A program made the translations under genes and the position numbers. A DNA stretch of 64,000 bases from Methylobacterium jeotgali (lineage in GTDB: Bacteria > Pseudomonadota > Alphaproteobacteria > Rhizobiales > Beijerinckiaceae), in the NCBI RefSeq assembly GCF_022179345.1, contig NZ_BPQR01000031.1, positions 62,001 to 126,000 of the forward strand. Reading direction: 5' to 3'. The notes under the pieces were generated by a model. That model saw only the letters and a list, made by a program, of their open reading frames with translations. It had not been told where the DNA came from and searched no databases. Position 1 is the stretch's first letter. The number at the start of each line of letters is the position of its first letter. Below are positions 17,097-25,850 of this stretch, in pieces.

Positions 17097-18926
17097 ATGC
17101 AGGGAGAGAGGCTCTTGGCCACGCGTGACCGGCTCGACCGGGCGGAAGCCGCAACCGCGCTGCCGGACCCGGAGGCACTCTCGCGCAATGCCGGCCTGCT
17201 CGCCGAGGAGATCGGCCGGGCCGCCGCCCGCTACTTCCAGCCGGCGGAAGGGGGTGCCCCGCCGAAGGGCATGAACGAGGAGGTCGCCGAGATCGTCCGC
17301 ACGCTGGCGGGCGTCGCCGAGAAGTGGTTCGCCGATCCGCAGAAGGCGAGCGAGGCGCAGGGGAGGATCGCCAAGGAGTTCGTCGACCTCTGGGGCGCGA
17401 CCTGGCTGCGCCTCCAGGGCCAGAGCGCGCCCGCCATCGCCGAGCCCGAGCCGAAGGACGCCCGCTTCAGCCACGCCGAGTGGTCCACGAACCCGGTCTT
17501 CGACTTCCTGAAGCAGGGCTACCTCATCACCACCCGCTGGGCGGAGTACCTCGTCGACAACGCCGAAGGGCTCGACGACCACACCCGCCACAAGGCGCAG
17601 TTCTACCTGCGGCAGGTCTCGGGCGCCCTCTCGCCCTCGAACTTCCTGATGACAAACCCGGAGCTGATCCGGCACACACTGTCCGAGAACGGCGCCAACC
17701 TCGTGCGCGGGATGCGGATGCTTCAGGAGGATATCGAGGCGGGCAAGGGCGAGCTGCGGGTCCGCCAGACCGATCCCACCGCCTTCGAGGTCGGCCGCGA
17801 CGTGGCGGTGAGTCCCGGCGAGGTCGTGTTCCGCAACGACCTCATCGAGCTGATCCAGTACGCGCCGACCACCGAGACGGTGCTGAAGCGGCCGTTCCTG
17901 ATCGTGCCGCCCTGGATCAACAAGTTCTACATCCTCGACCTCAACCCCTCGAAGAGTCTCATCGGCTGGATGGTCTCGCAGGGACTGACGGTGTTCTGCA
18001 TCTCCTGGGTCAACCCGGACATGCGCCACGCCGACAAGGACTTCGAGAGCTACATGCGCGAGGGCGTCGAGGCGGCGATCGACGCGATCGGCGCCGCGAC
18101 CGGCGAGCGCGAGGTCTCGGCGGCGGGCTACTGCGTCGGCGGCACGCTGCTCGCCGTGACGCTCGCCTACCAGGCGGCCACCGGCAACACCCGCATCAGG
18201 AGCGCGACGCTGCTGACCACCCAGGTCGACTTCACCCATGCGGGCGACCTCAAGGTCTTCGCCGACGAGGAGCAGATCAAGGGCATTGAGGCCCGGATGA
18301 GCGAGAAGGGCTATCTCGACGGGTCGCGGATGGCCGGCGCCTTCAACATGCTGCGCCCGAACGATCTGATCTGGTCCTACGTCGTCAACAACTACCTCAA
18401 GGGCAAGGCGCCCTCCGCCTTCGACCTGCTCTACTGGAACGCCGACGCCACGCGGATGCCCGCGGCCAACCACTCCTTCTACCTGCGCAACTGCTACCTC
18501 GATAATACGCTCGCGCAGGGCCGGATGGTGCTGGGGAACGTCCGGCTCGACCTAAAGAAGGTGAAGGTGCCGATCTTCAACCTCGCCACCCGCGAGGACC
18601 ACATCGCCCCGGCGCTCTCGGTCTTCGAGGGCTCGTCCAAGTTCGGCGGCAAGGTCGATTACGTGCTTGCCGGCTCCGGCCACATCGCCGGCGTCGTGAA
18701 CCCGCCCGCCAAGGCGAAGTACGGGTTCTGGACCGGCGGCCCGGCCAAGGGCCGCTTCGCCGACTGGATCGCGGTCGCCACCGAGACCAAGGGCTCCTGG
18801 TGGCCCTACTGGTTCCAGTGGCTGGAGGCGCAGGCGCCCGAGCGCGTACCGGCTCGGATCCCCGGCGAGGGCGCGCTGACCTCCCTCGGCCCGGCACCGG
18901 GCACCTACGTGCGTATGAAGGCCTGA
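17097..18926 (+). CDS. phaC: Poly(3-hydroxyalkanoate) synthase, class I
   Basis: About 609 residues. It polymerises (R)-3-hydroxyacyl-CoA to PHA at the granule surface. The catalytic Cys is in the lipase-like box GYCVGG (about 344), the Asp in REDHIAP and the His in GSGHIAG. The family's PPWINKFYILDL and WNADATRMP stretches are intact. The start is uncertain: ATG 17097, an upstream in-frame start at 17028, and a TTG at 17115 behind GGGAGAGAGG are all possible. Single-gene transcription is likely, with a good terminator after it. No phaA or phaB is adjacent. Confidence 0.95.
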   Translation: MQGERLLATRDRLDRAEAATALPDPEALSRNAGLLAEEIGRAAARYFQPAEGGAPPKGMNEEVAEIVRTLAGVAEKWFADPQKASEAQGRIAKEFVDLWGATWLRLQGQSAPAIAEPEPKDARFSHAEWSTNPVFDFLKQGYLITTRWAEYLVDNAEGLDDHTRHKAQFYLRQVSGALSPSNFLMTNPELIRHTLSENGANLVRGMRMLQEDIEAGKGELRVRQTDPTAFEVGRDVAVSPGEVVFRNDLIELIQYAPTTETVLKRPFLIVPPWINKFYILDLNPSKSLIGWMVSQGLTVFCISWVNPDMRHADKDFESYMREGVEAAIDAIGAATGEREVSAAGYCVGGTLLAVTLAYQAATGNTRIRSATLLTTQVDFTHAGDLKVFADEEQIKGIEARMSEKGYLDGSRMAGAFNMLRPNDLIWSYVVNNYLKGKAPSAFDLLYWNADATRMPAANHSFYLRNCYLDNTLAQGRMVLGNVRLDLKKVKVPIFNLATREDHIAPALSVFEGSSKFGGKVDYVLAGSGHIAGVVNPPAKAKYGFWTGGPAKGRFADWIAVATETKGSWWPYWFQWLEAQAPERVPARIPGEGALTSLGPAPGTYVRMKA

Positions 18927-18944
18927 GGGGCCTGCCGGAAAAGA

Positions 18945-18969
18945 AAAGGGCGCCGCTGGGGCGCCCTTT
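18945..18969. terminator. Bidirectional intrinsic terminator between phaC and the FadL-like gene
   Basis: AAAGGGCGCC and GGCGCCCTTT arms with a 5-nt loop give a strong stem with A and T flanks on opposite sides, so it can terminate both convergent genes. Confidence 0.85.
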
Positions 18970-18995
18970 CGTTTCGATGCGGGGAGCGGGGCTCC

Positions 18996-20339
18996 TCAGT
19001 ACTTGCGCACCAGCGGCGCCGGGGCGGCGACCACGGCCGGCTCGCCGAACTGGTAGCGGAAGCCCACCGAGACGATGTCGGCGCTGCCGTCGGCGACGCC
19101 GGCGAAGGCGATGCTCTGGCCCAGCGCGTTGCTCACGTTGTAGTCGCGGCCGGCGCCGGCGAGGATGCGCCCGCGCTCCACGAACAGATGCTGGTAGCCG
19201 GCGGTGAGCAGGAGCTTCTCGTTCCAGCGGTAGCTCGCGCCGATCGAGAGGCCGACGCGGTCGGCGTCGGGCAGGCGCACGGAGCGGTTCTCGAAGTCGA
19301 TGGGCGACTGCTCGTAGGAGACGCCGGCCCGCAGCGTCAGGTTCGGCGACCAGTCGTACTCGCCGCCCAGCGAGTAGGTGTAGCCGTCCTTGTAGCGCAG
19401 CGGCAGATGGTTGACCGTCACGCCGAGCGTCTTGGAGACGATGCCGACATCGCCGAGCCGGGACCAGTTGTCCCACTCGAAGCCGAGGCTCATCCGGAAG
19501 ACCGGGCTGATCACCTGCGTGATGCCGGCCGTGACCTTCTCGGGCGTGTTGAGCTTGGCGCGGACCTGGCCGGCGAGCGGGGCGAGCGCCAGCAGCGGCA
19601 CGCCGATGGAGCCGTCGATGTCGTGATGGACCGACGAGCGGTAGCCGACGCCCAGCGTGGTGCCGGTCGGCGCCGTGATCAGCGCGCCCGCCGTGAAGCC
19701 GACGCCCCAGGAATCGCCCTTGATGAAGGAGCTCGGCAGGGCCGTCGCCGGCAGCAGCGGCGTCAGCGGCACCGCCTGGCGCAGCGTCAGGCGGAAATAC
19801 TCGATGTTCGGGCCCGCCGCGACCGAGAGCCAGTCGGTGACCTTGAAGCCGACCACCGGGTTGAAGGCCAGGGAGAAGATGCGGTTCGAGCGGCCGTAGG
19901 CCTCACCGGCCCAGACGTCGCGGGGCTTCGTCACGAGGCCGAAGGGCGCGCCGGTCTGGATGCCGATCCAGAGGCGGTCGTTGAGCTGGTAGGACGTGGC
20001 GCCCGAGGGCAGCACCGCGCCCTGGCCGATGTCGCCGCTGCCCGGCAGCGCCGAGTACGGGGCGCTCGTGCCCGGCAGCGTGCGGATGTCGCCCTGGAGG
20101 TTGATGAAGGTCAGGTTCTGCTCGGAGACCCAGCCGGGACGCATCGTCACCGTGGCCGGGTTCCAGAACATGGAGGAGACGCCCGCCGCGCCGGCGCCGG
20201 CGCCGGCGAAGGACATGCCGAGGCCGATCGCGCTCTGGTCGCGCAGGCCGAAGGCGCCGGCCTCGGCCGAGGCGGTGCCGAGCGCGACGGCGGCGAGAGA
20301 GGCACCGGCGAGGGCGATGGCCCGAAAATTCCCCAACAT
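18996..20339 (-). CDS. OmpP1/FadL/TodX family outer-membrane transport protein
   Basis: 447 residues with a signal peptide (cleavage about residue 27, TASAEAG). The mature N-terminus GAFGLRDQSAIGLGMSFAGAGAG is the FadL-type hatch region, followed by repeated amphipathic beta strands and a C-terminal strand. The barrel should let hydrophobic compounds such as long-chain fatty acids cross the outer membrane. Substrate is unknown. It is convergent with phaC, which may reflect a shared interest in fatty acid/acyl-CoA supply, but that is only suggestive. Confidence 0.88.
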   Translation of the reverse strand: MLGNFRAIALAGASLAAVALGTASAEAGAFGLRDQSAIGLGMSFAGAGAGAAGVSSMFWNPATVTMRPGWVSEQNLTFINLQGDIRTLPGTSAPYSALPGSGDIGQGAVLPSGATSYQLNDRLWIGIQTGAPFGLVTKPRDVWAGEAYGRSNRIFSLAFNPVVGFKVTDWLSVAAGPNIEYFRLTLRQAVPLTPLLPATALPSSFIKGDSWGVGFTAGALITAPTGTTLGVGYRSSVHHDIDGSIGVPLLALAPLAGQVRAKLNTPEKVTAGITQVISPVFRMSLGFEWDNWSRLGDVGIVSKTLGVTVNHLPLRYKDGYTYSLGGEYDWSPNLTLRAGVSYEQSPIDFENRSVRLPDADRVGLSIGASYRWNEKLLLTAGYQHLFVERGRILAGAGRDYNVSNALGQSIAFAGVADGSADIVSVGFRYQFGEPAVVAAPAPLVRKY

Positions 20340-20717
20340 GACGCTTCCAGCCTTGTTTCGCGGTCCCGACTTCCCGACCCCAGCGCGGGCGCAGCACCTT
20401 CGAGAGACACTGTGCCTGTGGTCGGATCATCGATCAATGGTCGCCCCGGCCGGCGAGATCGACTGAGATTTGTTTGCGAATGACTGTGGTTTTCATGACG
20501 CTCGCGTCGAGGGCCAAGCAAAGCAGCACCTCGCCAAGATTGGTTCACACCTGAACTTTCCTCTGCTTAAACATTCATCACCCGGCCCAAGGGGACGCTT
20601 CGCACTTTTGTGCAGGTCGTGTGGGATTTCGGCAACATCCTTCCGCCCTCCCCTCGACTCTTGACCCCACAGGCGCCTCTCCCACCTTCGCCGGGACGAT
20701 CGTTGGGGGGACGCGAC
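20340..20717. other. Intergenic region between divergent FadL-like and FAH-family genes
   Basis: No gene is supported in these 378 nt; the open frames present are short, lack ribosome sites and overlap low-quality sequence. It must contain both promoters. I see no convincing terminator or operator. Confidence 0.5.
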
Positions 20718-21602
20718 ATGAAGCTCATCCGGCACGGCGCCAGCGGCGACGAGAAGCCCGGCCTCGTCGACGGCCGCGGAATCCGCCGCGACCTCTCGGC
20801 GATCCTGCGCGACATCGCCGGTCCCGCGCTGAGCCGCGAATCGCTTGATCGCCTGCGCCGCATCGATCCGGAGAGCCTGCCGGTCGTGCCGGAGGACCGG
20901 CGCCTCGGCCCCTGCGTCGGCGGCACGCGCAACGTCGTGGCGGTCGGCCTCAACTACTCCGACCATGCCGAGGAGGCAGGCCTGCCGGTGCCGGCCGAGC
21001 CGATCCTGTTCTCGAAGGCGCCCTCCTGCCTCTGCGGGCCGGACGACGCGGTCATCATCCCGAAGGGCTCGAACCGCACCGACTGGGAGGTGGAGCTCGC
21101 TATCGTCATCGGCGCCCGCGCCTCCTACGTCCACGCCAACGAGGCGCTCGACTACGTGGCGGGGCTGACGATCTGCAACGACGTCTCGGAGCGGGAGTGG
21201 CAGTTCGACCGGGGCGGCACCTGGAGCAAGGGCAAGGGCTGCCCGACCTTCGGGCCGCTCGGCCCCTGGCTCGTCACCCTCGACGAGATCCCCGACCCGA
21301 AGGCGCTGAACCTCTGGCTCGACCTCAACGGCGAGCGCATGCAGTCGGGCTCCACGGGCCGGATGATCTTCGACCTCGCCCAGCTCGTCGCTTACGTCTC
21401 CCACTTCATGATGCTGGAGCCCGGAGACATCATCACCACGGGGACGCCGCCCGACGTCGGCATGGCCCGCAAGCCGCCCCGCTACCTGAGGAGCGGCGAC
21501 GAGATGCGGCTCGGCATCGACAGTCTCGGCGAGCAGCGCCAGCGCGTCGTCGCCTTCGACGACTGGACGGCGAAGGTCTCGGCGGGCGAGCCGACGAACT
21601 GA
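20718..21602 (+). CDS. Fumarylacetoacetate hydrolase family protein
   Basis: 294 residues, starting MKLIRHGASGDEKPGLVDG at ATG 20718 behind a G-rich ribosome site; an upstream start at 20610 would add a non-conserved leader. The metal and substrate motifs of the family are visible: GLNYSDHAEEAG (about 78), DWEVELAIVIG (about 123), GRMIFDLAQLVAYVS and PGDIITTGTPPDVG (about 237). Members are Mg-dependent hydrolases or decarboxylases of 2-oxo acid derivatives (ureidoglycolate lyase-like, 2,4-diketo-3-deoxy sugar acid hydrolases). The specific substrate is not decidable here. Confidence 0.88.
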   Translation: MKLIRHGASGDEKPGLVDGRGIRRDLSAILRDIAGPALSRESLDRLRRIDPESLPVVPEDRRLGPCVGGTRNVVAVGLNYSDHAEEAGLPVPAEPILFSKAPSCLCGPDDAVIIPKGSNRTDWEVELAIVIGARASYVHANEALDYVAGLTICNDVSEREWQFDRGGTWSKGKGCPTFGPLGPWLVTLDEIPDPKALNLWLDLNGERMQSGSTGRMIFDLAQLVAYVSHFMMLEPGDIITTGTPPDVGMARKPPRYLRSGDEMRLGIDSLGEQRQRVVAFDDWTAKVSAGEPTN

Positions 21603-21650
21603 CGCGAGGTGGCATTCCGTCGACCTCGGCCGCGGCGCCTTGATTTTCTG

Positions 21651-21677
21651 AAGGAGATTCGCCTGATGGCGGCATGA
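21651..21677 (+). promoter_or_regulatory. bioB: bioB ribosome-binding region with a three-codon upstream ORF
   Basis: AAGGAG at 21651-21656 is 9 nt from ATG 21666, which begins ATG-GCG-GCA-TGA, a complete Met-Ala-Ala ORF. Its stop overlaps the bioB start as ATGA (21674-21677). The Shine-Dalgarno is 17 nt from the bioB ATG, so initiation may depend on translation of the mini-ORF. Confidence 0.5.
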
Positions 21678-22672
21678 GAACCCGCCTCGCCGCTCAGACG
21701 CCCGACATCCGTCACGACTGGACCCTCGCCGAGGTGCGGGCGGTCCACGACATGCCCCTCCTCGACCTCGTGCACCGCGCCGCCGCGATCCATCGGACGC
21801 ATAACGACCCCTCCGACATCCAGCGGGCGAGCCTGCTCTCGATCAAGACGGGCGGCTGCCCGGAGGACTGCGCCTACTGCCCGCAATCGGCCCATCACAA
21901 GGAGGCCGGCCTGCCCCGCGAGCGGCTGATGGCCGTGGACACCGTGCTGCGGGAGGCCGCCGCCGCCAAGGAGGCCGGCGCCCACCGCTTCTGCATGGGT
22001 GCGGCCTGGCGCCAGCCCAAGGACGGGCCGGAGTTCGACGCCGTGCTCGCCATGGTCCGCGGCGTGCGCGGCATGGGCATGGAAGCCTGCGTGACGCTGG
22101 GCATGCTCTCGCCCTCGCAGGCGCAGCGCCTCGCCGAGGCCGGGCTCACCGCCTACAACCACAACCTCGACACCGGGCCGGACTTCTACGGCGACATCAT
22201 CTCGACGCGGACCTACCAGGACCGGCTCGACACGCTCGCCAACGTCCGCGAGGCCGGCATTGGCGTCTGCTGCGGCGGCATCGTCGGCATGGGCGAGGGC
22301 GTGAGCGACCGGGCCGCGATGCTCCAGGTGCTCGCCAACCACGCCCCCCACCCCGAGAGCGTTCCGATCAACGCCCTCGTCGCGGTAGGCGGCACGCCGC
22401 TGGAGGATCGCCCGCCGGTCGACCCGCTCGATCTCGTGCGCATGTGCGCGACGGCGCGCATCGTGATGCCGAAGGCGCGGGTGCGCCTCAGCGCCGGCCG
22501 CAAGTCCCTGACGCGGGAGGCGCAGGTGCTGTGCTTCCTCGCCGGCGCCAACTCGATCTTCTACGGCGAGCGCCTGCTCACCACCGCCAACAACGGAGAG
22601 GACGAGGACGAGGCGCTGCTCGCCGATCTCGGCATCCCGGTGGCGCGGCCGACGCTCGCCGCCGCGGAGTAG
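21674..22672 (+). CDS. bioB: Biotin synthase
   Basis: 332-residue radical-SAM enzyme that inserts sulfur into dethiobiotin. The [4Fe-4S]/SAM motif CPEDCAYC is intact (about residue 55), followed by QSAHH. Later family stretches are [27 protein letters not shown] and [11 protein letters not shown]. It stands alone, with no other bio genes here. Biotin is needed by the propionyl-CoA carboxylase encoded at the window's left edge. Start context is unusual (see the leader entry). Confidence 0.96.
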   Translation: MRTRLAAQTPDIRHDWTLAEVRAVHDMPLLDLVHRAAAIHRTHNDPSDIQRASLLSIKTGGCPEDCAYCPQSAHHKEAGLPRERLMAVDTVLREAAAAKEAGAHRFCMGAAWRQPKDGPEFDAVLAMVRGVRGMGMEACVTLGMLSPSQAQRLAEAGLTAYNHNLDTGPDFYGDIISTRTYQDRLDTLANVREAGIGVCCGGIVGMGEGVSDRAAMLQVLANHAPHPESVPINALVAVGGTPLEDRPPVDPLDLVRMCATARIVMPKARVRLSAGRKSLTREAQVLCFLAGANSIFYGERLLTTANNGEDEDEALLADLGIPVARPTLAAAE

Positions 22673-22681
22673 CCAGACGGT

Positions 22682-24178
22682 TCAGGCTGCGCGGGGACGG
22701 TTGGGGGCGACGTCCGGCAGGTCGATCCGGAAGGTCGTGCCCTGCTCGGAGCGCTCCAGGGAAAGGCTGCCGCCGTTCAGCTCGATGAGCTCGTAGGCGA
22801 TGGCGAGGCCGAGCCCCGCCCCGCCCGAGGCGCTGCCCTTGAAGGGCGTGAACAGGTTCTGCCGCACCCGGTAGGGCAGGCCCGGCCCGTTGTCGGAGAC
22901 CCGGATCACCACGCGCCCCGAGCCGACGCCGCCTTCGCGCTCGGCCACGATCCGCACCACGCCCGGCACCGACGGGGCGGCCTCGCGGTCGCAGGCCTGC
23001 ACGGCGTTGCGGACGAGGTTGTGCAGCGCGCGCGAGAGCTGCTCCGGGTCCGCGCAGACCTGCATCCCCGACGGCGCCTCGGTCGTCACGAGGACCGTGT
23101 TGCCGACGGCAAGAGCGCCGATATCCGGCAGCTCGGCCAGGATCGGCGCGATCAGGGTCAGGCGCCGCTGCGGATGGCGCTCCGTCGCCCGTCCGTAGGC
23201 GAGGGTCGCCTCGCAGAAGCGCACGGCCCGGTCGAGGGTCGCGACGAGGCGCGGGGCGAGGCGCCGGGTGTTCGGGTCGCCGCCGTCGCCCAGGCGATCG
23301 CCGAGGAGCTGGGCGGTCGCGAGCAGGTTTCGCAACTCGTGGTTGATCTTGCTGACGGAGAGGCCGAGCTCGGCCAGCCGCCGCTTCTCGCGCAGCTCGT
23401 CGGCGAGCGCCCGCTCGGTCCGCGCCAGGGCGACCTCGGCATCGCCGATCTCGTCGGTGCGCCGGGTGGGCACGATGATGCGGCTGACGTCGTCGGGCTG
23501 GGCGGCGTAGGCGATGAGGTTGCCCGCCAGGCGCCCCACCGGCCGCACGATCGTCTGCTGGAGCAGCGCGAAGACGACCGCGGTGGCCGCCGCCGCCACC
23601 AGGAGCGACCACAGCAGCAGCGTCATGGAGAAGGCCACCATCGAGTCGCGCAGAGGCTTCTCCGAGACCAGCACCTCCACCACGTCGAAGCCGTCGCTGC
23701 CGTGATCGACGATGCGGATTGGGTCCGAGGTCGGGATCACCATGGTGCGGAAGGCACCGTAGATCTCGTGGAGCTGCGTGTCGGTGCGCAGGTCGACCGT
23801 GTAGGCCACTGTCTCCGGCATCGTCTCCATGGACAGGAGCCGGCTCGCCTCGCCGTCGCGGATCACGATGGCGCGGGCGCCGACGCCCTGCAGGAGACGG
23901 GTGGCGAGCTCCTCGGAGACGGCGTGGGTGGGGCTGGCGTCGAGGACGAGGCCGGCGACGTTGGCCGCCGCGATCCGGTCGGAGAGCCAGCTCATCCGGT
24001 GGCTCGACAGGGACGGGACGTAGATCAGCAGCTCGGCCAGCGCGCCGACGCCGGTCGCCATGAGGAGCACGCGCAGGGAGAGGCCGAAGCGCCTCTTGCG
24101 AGGCTTCGCGACCGGGGCCTCCGCGGGCAGGACGGTCGCCTTCGGCATCTCGCCCCGCCGGATGGAACGCTCACTCAT
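22682..24178 (-). CDS. Sensor histidine kinase (orphan)
   Basis: Up to 498 residues. A first membrane segment (about 31-54), a periplasmic sensor part (about 55-175) and a second membrane segment (about 176-205) are followed by a HAMP-like region. The dimerisation helix carries a variant H-box KINHELRNLLATAQLLGDRL with the phospho-accepting His about 286. The ATPase domain has N box NLVRNAVQAC, DNGPGLPYRVRQNLFTPFK and G2 box GGAGLGLAIAYELIELNGG. No response regulator is adjacent, so the partner is unknown. An in-frame ATG at 24148 is an alternative start. Confidence 0.88.
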   Translation of the reverse strand: MSERSIRRGEMPKATVLPAEAPVAKPRKRRFGLSLRVLLMATGVGALAELLIYVPSLSSHRMSWLSDRIAAANVAGLVLDASPTHAVSEELATRLLQGVGARAIVIRDGEASRLLSMETMPETVAYTVDLRTDTQLHEIYGAFRTMVIPTSDPIRIVDHGSDGFDVVEVLVSEKPLRDSMVAFSMTLLLWSLLVAAAATAVVFALLQQTIVRPVGRLAGNLIAYAAQPDDVSRIIVPTRRTDEIGDAEVALARTERALADELREKRRLAELGLSVSKINHELRNLLATAQLLGDRLGDGGDPNTRRLAPRLVATLDRAVRFCEATLAYGRATERHPQRRLTLIAPILAELPDIGALAVGNTVLVTTEAPSGMQVCADPEQLSRALHNLVRNAVQACDREAAPSVPGVVRIVAEREGGVGSGRVVIRVSDNGPGLPYRVRQNLFTPFKGSASGGAGLGLAIAYELIELNGGSLSLERSEQGTTFRIDLPDVAPNRPRAA

Positions 24179-24374
24179 CCCTCGACTAGTCCGACGCCCG
24201 CGTCAGCGTATCCCCGGCGGCCGAGCCGCCGCCTCTGGTGACCGGAGGGCCGAAGACAGGCACCCGGCTCAGGCTGGTTCGAATCCCGGCCCCGGCCGGT
24301 TTCCCGGTGCGACCGTCCGCCACTGGTAGCGCGCGCGCCCTCCGCCCGTCGAGAGGGCCGACAACGCAGGGATG

Positions 24375-25175
24375 CTAGCCGGCGTCCGAAAGTCGACTTT
24401 CGCGCCTGCGGCCGGCCCGGCGGCGGATCGCCATGGACAGCGCGACGAGGCCGGCGAGGGAGCCGAGCCCGGCCACGAGCTTCGGCGTGACGAGGGAGCG
24501 CAGCGTCAGCGCGTTCTCGCAATCGCTGCCGCCGCCGGCGAGGCATTCGGCGCGGGCGCTCTCGTGGGCGGCGACCACGTCCTCGATCCCCGACCCCGTC
24601 GCCGCGTAGATGAAGGCGCCCGGCAGGAGACCGAGGAAGGTCGCCAGCACGAAGCTGCGCAGCCGCACGCCGAAGACCGCCGGCCCGAGATTGGTCATCC
24701 AGAACGGGAAGAGCGGCAGCAGCCGCAGGAGCAGGATGTAGGAGAAGGCATCCCGCCGGAAGCCCTCCGCGAAGGTGGCGAGCCTCGGCCCGGCCCGGCG
24801 GCGCAGGAGGTCGGCGGCGGCGGCGCGGCCGATGGTGAAGACGATCGCCGCTCCCGTGGTCGCCGAGGTCACCGCGACGAGGGCGCCGGTGACGACCCCG
24901 AACAGGAACCCGTAGACGATGGTCAGGACGAGCGTCGCGGGCACCGAGAGCACCACGGCGCCGACGTAGAAGAGCACGCCGAGGAGGATGGCCCGGGGCC
25001 GGTCCTCGGCCACGGCGGCGTGGAGCCAGGCGCGGGATTCGAGCAGCCGGTCGAGGCTGAGGAGATGGTAGGCGCCCGAGACGATGGCCGCGACGGAGGC
25101 CGCGACCAGGACGGCGAGCGGCAGCCAGCGCAGGGCGACGCGCCAGCGTCCCCTCGTCCGCACCGGTCCGCTCAC
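24375..25175 (-). CDS. TVP38/TMEM64 family membrane protein
   Basis: 266 residues with about six hydrophobic segments. The VTT/SNARE-associated domain is recognisable around FAEGFRRDAFSYILLLRLLP, FPFWMTNLGPAVFGV and GLLPGAFIYAATGSG (about 125-190). DedA-superfamily proteins of this kind have been linked to lipid scrambling or transport. The GTG start overlaps the stop of the upstream pmtA gene by four bases (GTGA), so translation is probably coupled, which supports a lipid-related role. Confidence 0.85.
   Translation of the reverse strand: MSGPVRTRGRWRVALRWLPLAVLVAASVAAIVSGAYHLLSLDRLLESRAWLHAAVAEDRPRAILLGVLFYVGAVVLSVPATLVLTIVYGFLFGVVTGALVAVTSATTGAAIVFTIGRAAAADLLRRRAGPRLATFAEGFRRDAFSYILLLRLLPLFPFWMTNLGPAVFGVRLRSFVLATFLGLLPGAFIYAATGSGIEDVVAAHESARAECLAGGGSDCENALTLRSLVTPKLVAGLGSLAGLVALSMAIRRRAGRRRESRLSDAG
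24387..24402. repeat. Perfect 16-bp palindrome at the 3' end of the TVP38-like gene
   Basis: CGAAAGTCGACTTTCG lies within the last codons of the gene. It may fold as part of a transcript end but has no loop or T run. Confidence 0.3.
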
Positions 25176-25825
25176 GCGGGCTTGCGCATCCGCAGGATCT
25201 TGAAGAAGCCGCCCGGGAAGGTCGGCGCGACCCCGACGAACTCGACGCCGTTGCGCCGCGCCCAGGCCTCGATCCGGGTCGACTTGAAGGCCGACGACCA
25301 GCCGATCTTGGTGCAGATCGGCGCCACGATCTCCTCGACGCGGGCGACCGGCCCGTCCGTCTGGCCGAAATGGTTGGCGAGCACGATGGCGCCGCCGGGG
25401 CGCACCACCCGCAGGAACTCGGAGAGCGCGGCTTCCGGGTCCGGCACCAGGGTGATGAGGAACTGCGCCACCACCGCGTCGAAGGACTCGTCGGCGTAGC
25501 CCAGGCGGCAGACATCCATCACCTGGAGGCCGCGGACGTGGGAGAGACGGCGGCGGCGGACCTTGGCGCGGGCGCGCTTCAGCATGTCCTCGGAGAGGTC
25601 GACGCCGCAGACGAAGCTGCCCGACGGGTAGTAGCCGAGCGACAGCCCGGTGCCGACGCCGGCCTCGAGGATGCGCGGGCCGCTGGCGGTGGCCGCGTCG
25701 ACGGCGGCGCGGGCGGCGGGCTCGGTGAGCTTGTCGTAGACGATGTCGTAGACCGGCGCCCAGCGGGCGTAGGCCTTGCGCATCAGGGCGGTCGTCGGGC
25801 CGGCCTCGGGCCGCTCGCTCAGCAT
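25172..25825 (-). CDS. pmtA: Phosphatidylethanolamine N-methyltransferase-type SAM methyltransferase
   Basis: 217 residues from ATG 25825 (MLSERPEAGP) with GAGG just upstream; the longer open frame to 25936 runs into mnmA. The SAM site is ILEAGVGTGLSLGYYP (about 68) with acidic motif II GVDLSEDMLKRA. The N-terminal RKAYARWAPVYDIVYDKL and C-terminal APTFPGGFFKILRM match Rhodobacter-type PmtA, which makes phosphatidylcholine by three methylations of PE. A general class I methyltransferase is the conservative alternative. It overlaps the TVP38-like gene and lies 25 nt downstream of mnmA. Confidence 0.8.
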   Translation of the reverse strand: MLSERPEAGPTTALMRKAYARWAPVYDIVYDKLTEPAARAAVDAATASGPRILEAGVGTGLSLGYYPSGSFVCGVDLSEDMLKRARAKVRRRRLSHVRGLQVMDVCRLGYADESFDAVVAQFLITLVPDPEAALSEFLRVVRPGGAIVLANHFGQTDGPVARVEEIVAPICTKIGWSSAFKSTRIEAWARRNGVEFVGVAPTFPGGFFKILRMRKPA

Positions 25826-25850
25826 GTCGTCCTCGGGGCTCTCTCGATGG

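Noticed and set aside
15179-17188. Upstream extension of the frame that ends in the 70-aa lipoprotein
   Set aside because: It runs in the wrong frame through the aminotransferase and another lipoprotein; the real gene starts at 15178 with a lipoprotein signal.
24274-24290. tRNA T-arm-like string GGTTCGAATCC
   Set aside because: The stem arms do not pair correctly, no acceptor stem or CCA end follows and no anticodon arm precedes; taken as chance.
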